Assembly: GCA_938001865.1 (NCBI GenBank)
Contig: CALLAW010000055.1
Span: forward strand, 1-64,000
DNA: 64,000 bases
Source: an uncultured Saprospiraceae bacterium
GTDB taxonomy: Bacteria > Bacteroidota > Bacteroidia > Chitinophagales > Saprospiraceae
Reading direction: 5' to 3'
Shown here: positions 25,373 to 32,209 of the stretch, in pieces
Layout: each line of letters starts with the position of its first letter
Position numbering within the stretch: the first letter of the stretch is position 1
Translations under genes and position numbers: made by a program
The notes under the pieces: generated by a model
What the model saw: only the letters and a program-made list of their open reading frames with translations
Database searches by the model: none
What the model was told of the DNA's origin: nothing

Positions 25373-25549
25373 TTGAAAAAACGCTTGCATTTAAAGCGAT
25401 TTTTTATAAAAAGATAGAGCCTCAGGGGGGCGAGTCTTGTGTCAATCTTTGAACTTGTAGTTGTTGATGAACTACTTAATTAAAAGGTCTTAGATTTTTG
25501 TATGAGTTCTCCTGTAGCCAGCACTTGATCTTTATCAAGTGCTTTTTTT
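25373..25549 (+). ncRNA. Candidate small RNA of about 175 nt
   Basis: Bounded by a TACCTTTG box and a strong terminator, with no ORF of note. Contains an early CGCTT/AAGCG hairpin and a CCTCAGGGGGGCGAG segment, G-rich compared with the AT-rich surroundings. No known RNA family recognised. It could instead be a leader of the downstream operon (starting 25807) with an attenuator, but that operon has its own promoter at 25753-25783. Confidence 0.4.
25520..25549 (+). terminator. Strong Rho-independent terminator
   Basis: AGCACTTGAT, CTTT loop, ATCAAGTGCT make a 10-bp perfect stem followed by seven T residues. No protein gene precedes it on this strand, which supports the RNA candidate. Confidence 0.8.
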
Positions 25550-25752
25550 GTGGCTTTGCTTAAGATAAAGTTAATAAATATAAATTATAAGGACAATAAA
25601 ACAACTTAAAATTTCTCCAATAAAAAGATTAAATAGCATAAGATGTTGATATACAGAGGTGTATGTAAATTTGCAATTTCTAATAAAATCCCATGTAAAT
25701 TAACAGTGTGATGCATAAATAGTTAAATGCTTCATATAATTACTGCCATTTA

Positions 25753-25783
25753 TTGCCTTATGTGCCGCTAATTACTATCTTTA
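25753..25783 (+). promoter_or_regulatory. Promoter of the radical SAM/transporter operon (TTG-N20-TATCTTTA)
   Basis: TTG at 25753-25755, 20-bp spacer and TATCTTTA at 25776-25783 approximate the Bacteroidota promoter. The TTG had been a possible start codon of the next ORF; read as a -33 element it places the true start at the ATG at 25807. Confidence 0.5.
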
Positions 25784-25806
25784 CAGACAAGAAAAAACAA
25801 CGTAAT

Positions 25807-27045
25807 ATGGCAAGAGAATACTATACTCTAGGCTCAGTTGAGGAGGACAGGCTTTTTTTTGAGGAGATAATAAAGCTTCTTAAAATAAGAATGGCTACTG
25901 AGGGATGGAGGAATAATTCTCTTGAGCTTTTGGCATATCTCAAGTCAAAGTATGGGCTCAAATTAACGACACCAAAAGTCAATAAATTACTAAAGGGAAA
26001 TATAGAGGACTTTAACGTATTTCAGAAGAAATACGAAATTGGTTTTAGAGATCTCTATAAGTACGAGCCAGTCCAAGTGAAAAAAGATATTCTTAAAAGA
26101 GCAGATTTTCTAGATTATTATGACATCAACAAAGTGTCAACACTTCAAATGATGAAGGCTATGACTGGGGGTCAATTTTGTTTTTTCTTTAATACCTACT
26201 TAGACCAAGAAGATTGGCATAGTCCATTGATACATTTACATCAATCAATACAGAAGACAACTGAATATTACATAAACTATAAGAACAAAGAATTTAAACA
26301 AAGAAACTTTAGAATAATGTTCTTGTCTTGGACTGAAGAGCAGTTGGTAGAAAATCTGTACCCAAAGCTAGAAGACGAAATTCAGAAGGGGTTTTTCTAT
26401 CAAAATTTTGATCTATCAGTTCATGTACACAAAGCACTAGGCATTAATCTTGCAGTTATTTGTCTTGACCAATTAGCAAAAATTATAATCAAGAATCAAG
26501 ATTTCTTTAATAATATTATCGTCTTAAGTGCACTTGGCTTAACGAATATCTATGAAGCCCTTAATTTAAATGTTTCTGATAGAGAAACGAAAGTTGTAAA
26601 ACAACTTAAGCTGGACTTAGAAGCTATGAGTGAAGTTCCAACAAGTAGGAGCAATAATCCAACTGATCATTATATTGGATTAGATTATCTAGTAATAAAG
26701 AAGGAGTACGAAGAGAAAAGAGACATTTGGGTTGCATATAAAGATGAGAGACTTGGATTATCATTCTCATCAATGAACTCTGAATTTGCTGAGGATTTCT
26801 ATAAGTACAAAAAAAGATTTTCAGATTTAATAATTAATGAACTTACTAAAGAACAACCTTCTGATAGAATGGAATGGAATATTCCTGAGGAGGGATCTGA
26901 AATAGACGAAGAAGAAAGAGTCAAATTAGAATTAAAATTTTACCATTTACTAGATTCTACTTCGGTATGTTCTTCAGAAGATGTGAAACAGCTAGTCTTT
27001 AAAGATGAATTTGTAGCATCTAAAAAACTTAAGAAATTTCAATAG
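25807..27045 (+). CDS. Hypothetical protein, first gene of the MiaB-like/transporter operon
   Basis: The 412-aa soluble protein starts MAREYYTLGSVEEDRLF. It is rich in charged and aromatic residues. An N-terminal part (LELLAYLKSKYGLKLTTPKVNKLLKGN) could be a helix-turn-helix, but this is not certain. The C-terminal part is acidic. No family recognised. The stop TAG is immediately followed by the TTG start of the radical SAM gene, so expression is coupled. Regulator or structural partner are both possible. Confidence 0.6.
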   Translation: MAREYYTLGSVEEDRLFFEEIIKLLKIRMATEGWRNNSLELLAYLKSKYGLKLTTPKVNKLLKGNIEDFNVFQKKYEIGFRDLYKYEPVQVKKDILKRADFLDYYDINKVSTLQMMKAMTGGQFCFFFNTYLDQEDWHSPLIHLHQSIQKTTEYYINYKNKEFKQRNFRIMFLSWTEEQLVENLYPKLEDEIQKGFFYQNFDLSVHVHKALGINLAVICLDQLAKIIIKNQDFFNNIIVLSALGLTNIYEALNLNVSDRETKVVKQLKLDLEAMSEVPTSRSNNPTDHYIGLDYLVIKKEYEEKRDIWVAYKDERLGLSFSSMNSEFAEDFYKYKKRFSDLIINELTKEQPSDRMEWNIPEEGSEIDEEERVKLELKFYHLLDSTSVCSSEDVKQLVFKDEFVASKKLKKFQ

Positions 27046-28146
27046 TTGAATACGATATATAATATACACAATGGTTGTGAATCTAATCTTTATGATTCTG
27101 AAAAGTCTAAACTGGACTTTCTTAAAAGAGGTTACGCCAAGGCTGAAACTAAAGAGGATGCAGATGTGATCTTATTCCATAGCTGCACATTCTCGCAAGA
27201 GAAAGAGGATGAGTCGAATAGGATCATTAATGATTTAGTTGCTAAAGGAAAAAAAGTAATTGTATCAGGCTGTTATCTGTCGGAAATAGAAAATTTAAAC
27301 AGCGTTGAGTACATTAGGCATGAGGATTTAGAAAAAAGGTTTGGAGGCTTTGATCATGATTTGAAGTTATTGGAAGCTCATCAGAAGAAAAACGGAATGG
27401 ATTACAATTATCCTTTTGTTCAAATATCAAAAGGCTGTTATGGTTCATGTACATTCTGTAGTATTAAGCAGGTAAAAGGCGTTCATAAGAGTAGATCTGT
27501 AGAAGACATTCTATATGACATTGAAGTACGAAAAGAATTCTCAGGTATTAAACTTGTTGGAGAAGAGGTTGCTGGTTATGGTCGAGACATCGGCTTGACC
27601 TTGCAGGATTTAATTCTAATAATAGTGGAGCACTATCCGAACTTGAAAATTAAAATGGGCAGTCTGAATGCAAAGATGCTAAAGGTGTTTACTGATAATG
27701 AATTAAAAATATTCAGTCACCCTAACATTTCTGGTAATGTTCATATACCAATTCAGAGTGCTAGTACTTCAGTTTTGTCTGCTATGAAAAGAGGATATTC
27801 AATCGAAGAGTATGTTACTATATATAATACACTGAAATCCATAGGGGTCAAAAATATTTCAGGAGATATAATTATTGGTTTCCCGAATGAAACAAAAGCT
27901 GACCATCAGCTGAATTTAACAATGATGGAGAGTTATGATTTTAATTTTATGGAAGTGTTTATTTATCAAGAGAGACCAGGTACAAAAGCTGCGGCAATGA
28001 AGCAAATTGATTATCCAATAAGAAAGATGCGAGCTACTGAGATTCTGGCTAGTTATCTTGATAGGTACAGTGCATCAAAGAATATACCTTTGCAACAACT
28101 TATGCGAGGACAGCCTATTTTTAATACAAATTTTAATTTTATATAA
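27046..28146 (+). CDS. MiaB/RimO-like radical SAM methylthiotransferase without TRAM domain
   Basis: The 366-aa protein has the UPF0004-type N-terminal domain with three cluster-ligand cysteines, C11 (NGCESN), C47 (HSCTFS) and C76 (SGCYLS), and the radical SAM motif CYGSCTFC (Cys131, 135, 138). It continues with HIPIQSAS, MKRGYSIEEY, IIGFPNET and EVFIYQERPGTKAA, all conserved in MiaB, MtaB and RimO. It ends soon after, so the RNA-binding TRAM domain of these enzymes is missing, and the gene is not the housekeeping MiaB. The TTG start directly abuts the preceding stop codon. Followed by a 60-aa protein and a transporter. Confidence 0.82.
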   Translation: MNTIYNIHNGCESNLYDSEKSKLDFLKRGYAKAETKEDADVILFHSCTFSQEKEDESNRIINDLVAKGKKVIVSGCYLSEIENLNSVEYIRHEDLEKRFGGFDHDLKLLEAHQKKNGMDYNYPFVQISKGCYGSCTFCSIKQVKGVHKSRSVEDILYDIEVRKEFSGIKLVGEEVAGYGRDIGLTLQDLILIIVEHYPNLKIKMGSLNAKMLKVFTDNELKIFSHPNISGNVHIPIQSASTSVLSAMKRGYSIEEYVTIYNTLKSIGVKNISGDIIIGFPNETKADHQLNLTMMESYDFNFMEVFIYQERPGTKAAAMKQIDYPIRKMRATEILASYLDRYSASKNIPLQQLMRGQPIFNTNFNFI

Positions 28147-28147
28147 A

Positions 28148-28330
28148 ATGATTGAATTGCAATTAAGTGAGTCAGTAGCTAATAAGCTCAAAGCAGGAAA
28201 TGTTACTCTTGATGATCTTAAGAATTATATAAACAAGCACAAATTCAGTTTCGCTATTTGTGAAGAAGAAGAGGATCAGGAATTTTTGAAAAAATCATAT
28301 GAGTACAAAAGAAAAGACTTGGAGCAGTAA
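28148..28330 (+). CDS. 60-aa small protein between MiaB-like enzyme and transporter
   Basis: ATG at 28148, two bases after the upstream TAA. Sequence begins MIELQLSESVANKLKAGN, continues to FAICEEEEDQEF with one Cys followed by four Glu, and ends YKRKDLEQ. It overlaps the transporter gene by 32 bp. The longer frame from 28058 lies inside the upstream gene and is not used. A small acidic protein between a radical SAM enzyme and a transporter recalls RiPP precursors, but no known leader or core repeat is visible; a regulatory small protein is equally possible. Confidence 0.6.
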   Translation: MIELQLSESVANKLKAGNVTLDDLKNYINKHKFSFAICEEEEDQEFLKKSYEYKRKDLEQ

Positions 28331-29810
28331 TCTCTTCTTTATTCTTGCTACATTGGGAGCATCAGTAGGCCTTGGTAACCTTTGGAGGTTCCCATACATG
28401 GCATACGAAAATGGAGGTGGTTCATTTTTTATACCTTTCATAATTTGTTATTTTCTAGTAGCTCTTCCGTTAATATTTCTAGAATTTGGTATGGGGTTTT
28501 GGTCTAAAGGATCAGCTGCGACAGCGTTTAAAAAAAATTCTAAGAAAACAACGTGGGTTGGCTGGTGGTTACTGGTAACTACGTTCGTGATTGTATGTTA
28601 TTATTCTGTGATTATGGGTTGGTGTTTTCAGTATGCTTTGCATAGTATCGGTCAAGATTGGGGTAATGATCCTTCTGGTTTTTTCTACAGTCAAATAGTT
28701 AGAATTTCTTCAGGTGCGACAGATGTTGGAGGAATCAGTATAAAATCAGTAGCTTCATTAATTGCCCTTTGGGTAATCACTTTTCTTGTTTTAAGAAAAG
28801 GAATAAAAGGCTTATCTACCTTCTTGCTAATTTCTGTACCTCTCCCTATAATATTAATAGTTGTCTTAGCTTTTAGAGGGGTAAATTTGCCAGGAGGAAT
28901 GGAAGGTTTGACCTATTTCCTGAAGCCTAAATATGACGAGTTTTTCAGTATTAGCGTTTGGTCTGCAGCTGCATCGCAAGTGATATTGTCTTTAGGAATA
29001 GGAATGAGCCAGATGGTAGCGTATTCGTCAAGAAGAAAGGAAAGTAGTAATAATGTCAAATCAGCATTCGCACTCATAACAGGTGATTTTCTTTTTTCTC
29101 TTTTTGCAGGGATAGCTGTATTTGCAACATTTGGAGCAATGCAAGCAAATTTAGGAATTAATATCGGTGAGGCTGCAGGTGAATACAAGGAACTTAAAAG
29201 TCTTACATTAGCATTCGTAACTTATCCAGCTGCGATATCCAGTTTGCCATATGCTTCATTTTGGGGATTTGCATTTTTCTTTATGTTAGTCCTTTTAGGC
29301 ATAGATAGTCTATTTGCAGTTGTTGAAGCAAGTATGACAGATCTTGAAAAGCTTTTCCCGAAAATAACTAGACAAAGGTTAATCGGACTTTTTTGCTTTG
29401 TTGCATTCTTAGGAGGTCTTCCGTTTTCGACAGGAGCGGGATTATATTGGCTTGATATTGTAGATCACTGGATTGAATATTATGCTATCTTCTCTATTGT
29501 ATTCCTTCAGTGTGTCTTTTTTGCTAACTCTTCAAAATTCACGGAGCTTGCAAAGAGTTTAAAATTCAATATTGATTCCAAGTTTTTTAAGATTTGGAAA
29601 TTCATGCTTAGGGTTGCATTGCCTTTTTTATTTTTTGGGTTTCTAATTAGCAATTTCATAGAAGAAATGAATGTGCCGTATGGCAAAGGACAGTACGCTG
29701 AAAGCCTATTATTGTATCTTGGGTGGGGTGTTATGTTTTTTGCTATAGTTTTAGGAGCTATAATTTCAAAGTATTTTAATAAAATTGAAGACACAAATTC
29801 AAAAGTTTAA
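28299..29810 (+). CDS. Sodium-dependent transporter, SLC6/NSS (SNF) family
   Basis: The 503-aa membrane protein starts MSTKEKTWSSNLFFILA and has the family signature ATLGASVGLGNLWRFPY with NGGGSF in TM1-2. About 12 hydrophobic segments follow. Substrates of bacterial NSS proteins are usually amino acids or similar amines, taken up with sodium. It overlaps the 60-aa gene by 32 bp and ends convergent with the integrase gene, sharing the bases of both stop codons at 29807-29810. Unusual cargo for a mobilizable element. Confidence 0.9.
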   Translation: MSTKEKTWSSNLFFILATLGASVGLGNLWRFPYMAYENGGGSFFIPFIICYFLVALPLIFLEFGMGFWSKGSAATAFKKNSKKTTWVGWWLLVTTFVIVCYYSVIMGWCFQYALHSIGQDWGNDPSGFFYSQIVRISSGATDVGGISIKSVASLIALWVITFLVLRKGIKGLSTFLLISVPLPIILIVVLAFRGVNLPGGMEGLTYFLKPKYDEFFSISVWSAAASQVILSLGIGMSQMVAYSSRRKESSNNVKSAFALITGDFLFSLFAGIAVFATFGAMQANLGINIGEAAGEYKELKSLTLAFVTYPAAISSLPYASFWGFAFFFMLVLLGIDSLFAVVEASMTDLEKLFPKITRQRLIGLFCFVAFLGGLPFSTGAGLYWLDIVDHWIEYYAIFSIVFLQCVFFANSSKFTELAKSLKFNIDSKFFKIWKFMLRVALPFLFFGFLISNFIEEMNVPYGKGQYAESLLLYLGWGVMFFAIVLGAIISKYFNKIEDTNSKV

Positions 29811-31048
29811 ATCTCAACTAATCCATCTTGAGCTTCATCCAGCACTGATATATCAAATCCTTTCAAGTAGATCTGAGTTGTTTTAATACTTTTATGTCCC
29901 ATCATTTGACTGATTACTTCGATAGGTTGTTTGTTTTCAAGCAGATGTGAGGCGAATGAGTGCCTAGCATGGTATGTACTTATTGACCCAAGTTCAGATG
30001 CTGATGCTAAGTCTCTTAAAGCTTTATTACATCGTTTCATAGCGTTCTTAACAGCATTATACTTTTGCGTTTCAGACTGATCTAACCTCAACACATTAAA
30101 AATGTAATCCTCATTTGATTTTCCTAGTAGATACTTATCTAATATGGATAATAACCTTCCGTTGATCTTGATAGATAAATGTTTACCTGTTTTAGCCCTA
30201 TTGTATTCAATTCGTCCGTTTGGTTTGATGTCAGAAAGCTTAAGATAACACATGTCTTTAAACGACATCCCATATAAATAGTAAGATCCAAAAAAAAAGT
30301 CTTTGGCTCTTTGATGCCAACCAGTCTTGCATTCAGCTCCAGCCAAGGCTTTGAATTCCTCCTTTGTTAAAGCTCTCTTGATTGTTTCTTTCGACTTTAT
30401 TTTATATTTTCTAAATGGATTACTTCCTTCGTCAACTGCACCTGTTAATCTTGCCTTGTTATATAATGCTCTTATGGCTCGCATGTATACAGAAAGTCCA
30501 TTTATAGCCTGATCTGTTTTATTGCGTTCCATATACCATTTTTCAAATTTTATCAGCCACGTAGAAGTAATGTTGGAAAGTGGAAAGTCAACAGGAGTCT
30601 CTTTTTTATTCTTTGAGAATTCTTTGACAGCTTGATATGCAGAAGCGTACCATCTAGCTGTACCCAACTTGTTTTCTTTCTTTAAAAGTTGGATATGACT
30701 TTCGAAGAAGCCAAAAGTCAAGTTAGTTGTTGATTTGATAAGTAGTTCTTTAATTTCTTTATGAGAATGCGAAGCGTCTATCCTATCGTTTGCGACAAGC
30801 GAATCCATTTTTGATTCTAACTCTAACTGAAGAGATTTGAGTTTTCTATTTTGTACTTTATATCTGTCTCCATAGCTTTTTTTCACAAAGGGATCATTTG
30901 AAGACCAGTGTTTAGAATTTACACTTAAGCCCGAACCTAGGTCTATTGTTTTACCAAAGACTATAGTTCTTAATATAACTGGATAAGTACCATCTTTCTT
31001 TTTTCTTCTTTGGTCTAGAAAAGGCTTTACTGAGAAGTCAATCTTCAT
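29807..31048 (-). CDS. Tyrosine recombinase (integrase) of the element
   Basis: From MKIDFSVKPFLDQRRKK (ATG at 31048) the protein is 413 aa with an N-terminal arm-binding domain, a SAM-like core-binding domain (TWLIKFEKWYMERN) and a catalytic domain. Catalytic residues seen are HARHSFASHL (HxxR), MMGHKSIKTTQIYLKGF (His and nucleophile Tyr). The first catalytic Arg is not in the expected place (YLYGMSFKDMCYLK instead of GLR), as known for the CTnDOT integrase group. A start at 31072 would translate the TTGCGTG repeats, so 31048 is preferred. Located next to attR; it should catalyse tRNA-Asp integration. Confidence 0.92.
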   Translation of the reverse strand: MKIDFSVKPFLDQRRKKKDGTYPVILRTIVFGKTIDLGSGLSVNSKHWSSNDPFVKKSYGDRYKVQNRKLKSLQLELESKMDSLVANDRIDASHSHKEIKELLIKSTTNLTFGFFESHIQLLKKENKLGTARWYASAYQAVKEFSKNKKETPVDFPLSNITSTWLIKFEKWYMERNKTDQAINGLSVYMRAIRALYNKARLTGAVDEGSNPFRKYKIKSKETIKRALTKEEFKALAGAECKTGWHQRAKDFFFGSYYLYGMSFKDMCYLKLSDIKPNGRIEYNRAKTGKHLSIKINGRLLSILDKYLLGKSNEDYIFNVLRLDQSETQKYNAVKNAMKRCNKALRDLASASELGSISTYHARHSFASHLLENKQPIEVISQMMGHKSIKTTQIYLKGFDISVLDEAQDGLVEI

Positions 31049-31066
31049 TTGCGTATAATTTGCGTG
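31049..31066. other. Right-end paired TTGCGTR heptamers (candidate integrase arm sites)
   Basis: TTGCGTA at 31049 and TTGCGTG at 31060, 11 bp apart, match the left-end pair at 9858 and 9869: 19 of 22 bases are identical over TTTGCGTnnnAnTTGCGTGAAA, in the same orientation. They sit right upstream of the integrase ATG, so binding could also control integrase expression. Confidence 0.5.
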
Positions 31067-31165
31067 AAACATATGGTTTTAAAGATACCAACAAATCCTC
31101 AAAACTGCTGTAAAACCTAGTAGTTGTGTCACATGAAATCAAATATGATCATATAGAATTACAAT

Positions 31166-31216
31166 ATACCTGCCTGTCACGCAGGGGGTCGCGAGTTCGA
31201 GTCTCGTCCAGACCGC
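31166..31216 (+). other. attR: right 51-bp direct repeat (tRNA-Asp 3' remnant)
   Basis: Identical to 9762-9812. It is the original 3' part of the chromosomal tRNA-Asp, followed by its original terminator, and marks the right end of the element. Confidence 0.92.
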
Positions 31217-31250
31217 AAAAGCCTTTAACACATCGTGTTGAAGGCTTTTT
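31217..31250 (+). terminator. Original Rho-independent terminator of tRNA-Asp
   Basis: AAAAGCCTTTAACAC, an ATC loop, then GTGTTGAAGGCTTTTT form a 14-bp stem with one G-U pair and a U-run, directly after the tRNA remnant. Confidence 0.85.
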
Positions 31251-31294
31251 GCATTAATTATAGAGGATCCACTCAAAACTAGGGAGGGTCTGAT

Positions 31295-31368
31295 GCCGAC
31301 TTAGCTCAGCTGGCTAGAGCAGCTGATTTGTAATCAGCAGGTCGGGGGTTCGAGTCCCTCCGTCGGCT
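31295..31368 (+). tRNA. tRNA-Thr (anticodon TGT)
   Basis: Cloverleaf: acceptor GCCGACT with CGTCGGC plus discriminator T (one T-C mismatch at pair 7-66), D-arm GCTC...GAGC, anticodon arm GCTGA-TTTGTAA-TCAGC with TGT, and T-arm GGGGG-TTCGAGT-CCCTC. Followed by its own terminator. Confidence 0.95.
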
Positions 31369-31379
31369 CTAAAGATTAA

Positions 31380-31411
31380 AGGGTTTCAGAGTGATCTGGA
31401 GCCCTTTTTTT
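31380..31411 (+). terminator. Terminator of tRNA-Thr
   Basis: AGGGTTTCAGA, a GTGA loop, TCTGGAGCCCT (11-bp stem with two G-U pairs), then a run of T. Confidence 0.85.
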
Positions 31412-31453
31412 GTTTTTTCTGACTCGAGTGGAGTATCACCCACCTCTGAATCG

Positions 31454-32209
31454 TCATTTTCCATTAAGATCTTCCGTGTTAATCTCAAGCATTTCTAATT
31501 CTTTAATACTCCAATCACAGCAGAGTGCAGCCATATATTGACCTTCGATATCAAGATTGAATACTTTCCATCTGTTGCATTCTTCTTGATTCCAATGGAG
31601 TGACATGAGATTGTGATATCCATCATCGAATGGTCTCATTGTAATCTCAGAGAGTGGTGCCTGCAATCCCATGCCGATTGCTTTAATATAGGCTTCTTTT
31701 TTGGTCCATATCCGATAGAATGCATCATGTAGATTTTCAGTGTTGAGAGAAGTAAGGCTGGTTATTTCTCTTTTGGAAAAAACGGAATTTGCGATACCGA
31801 GATAATCAATCGAATCATTGCAATATTCCACATCGATACCTATTGGTTGCCTTCCCATGCTGATCAGGATGATCTCTCTAGAATGTGAAAGATTGAAGTG
31901 AAAGTTGGGATAATTGAGGAAGAATGGTTTACCATACTTCCCAAACCCAATTTGCAATTTACTCGGATTGACATCCAAATGATGAGATGCAATCAGTCTC
32001 AGAGCATACCTCGCTATCAAGTAGGTATCACGATCATTTTTGTATTTAAATTTTTCTGCTCTCTCTATTTCGATGGATTCTAGACTATCACACTTGAGTA
32101 GGATCTGGTCTAGGTGAGTGAGTTGAGCCTTGTCAATCTTGTAGACGTGGACACACTCGGACTGTATGTCACTCCAGATGCCACCTTGCTGCCATGATTT
32201 AACTCTCAT
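31454..32209 (-). CDS. 4'-phosphopantetheinyl transferase, Sfp type
   Basis: Activates carrier domains by attaching phosphopantetheine from CoA. The 251-aa length is that of Sfp/Gsp enzymes. Motifs: FGKYGKPFF (P1 region), FNLSHS, PIGIDVEY (Mg-binding Asp and Glu) and WTKKEAYIKAIGMGL (catalytic Glu and Lys). It overlaps the 3' end of the large NRPS gene by 11 bp, so it belongs to the cluster and should prime all three carrier-containing proteins. Last gene of the minus-strand hupE-NRPS-PPTase operon. Confidence 0.93.
   Translation of the reverse strand: MRVKSWQQGGIWSDIQSECVHVYKIDKAQLTHLDQILLKCDSLESIEIERAEKFKYKNDRDTYLIARYALRLIASHHLDVNPSKLQIGFGKYGKPFFLNYPNFHFNLSHSREIILISMGRQPIGIDVEYCNDSIDYLGIANSVFSKREITSLTSLNTENLHDAFYRIWTKKEAYIKAIGMGLQAPLSEITMRPFDDGYHNLMSLHWNQEECNRWKVFNLDIEGQYMAALCCDWSIKELEMLEINTEDLNGK

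Larger units (their letters stand above)
9812..31216. mobile_element. Integrative mobilizable element in tRNA-Asp, about 21.4 kb
   Basis: Defined by 51-bp perfect repeats of the tRNA-Asp 3' half at both ends, a tyrosine recombinase next to attR, an excisionase-like gene next to attL, and a relaxase-MobC-VirD4 module. No conjugation pore genes (TraA-TraN type) are present, so it is mobilizable and not self-transmissible. It is clearly more AT-rich than the flanks. Cargo: two T9SS proteins, PHP-SMC ATPase, and the MiaB-like/60-aa/NSS transporter operon. Excision would restore the original tRNA-Asp-terminator-tRNA-Thr arrangement. Confidence 0.93.

Noticed and set aside
27046-28146. Housekeeping tRNA methylthiotransferase MiaB
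   Set aside because: No TRAM domain, shorter length, and placement in mobile cargo with a transporter.
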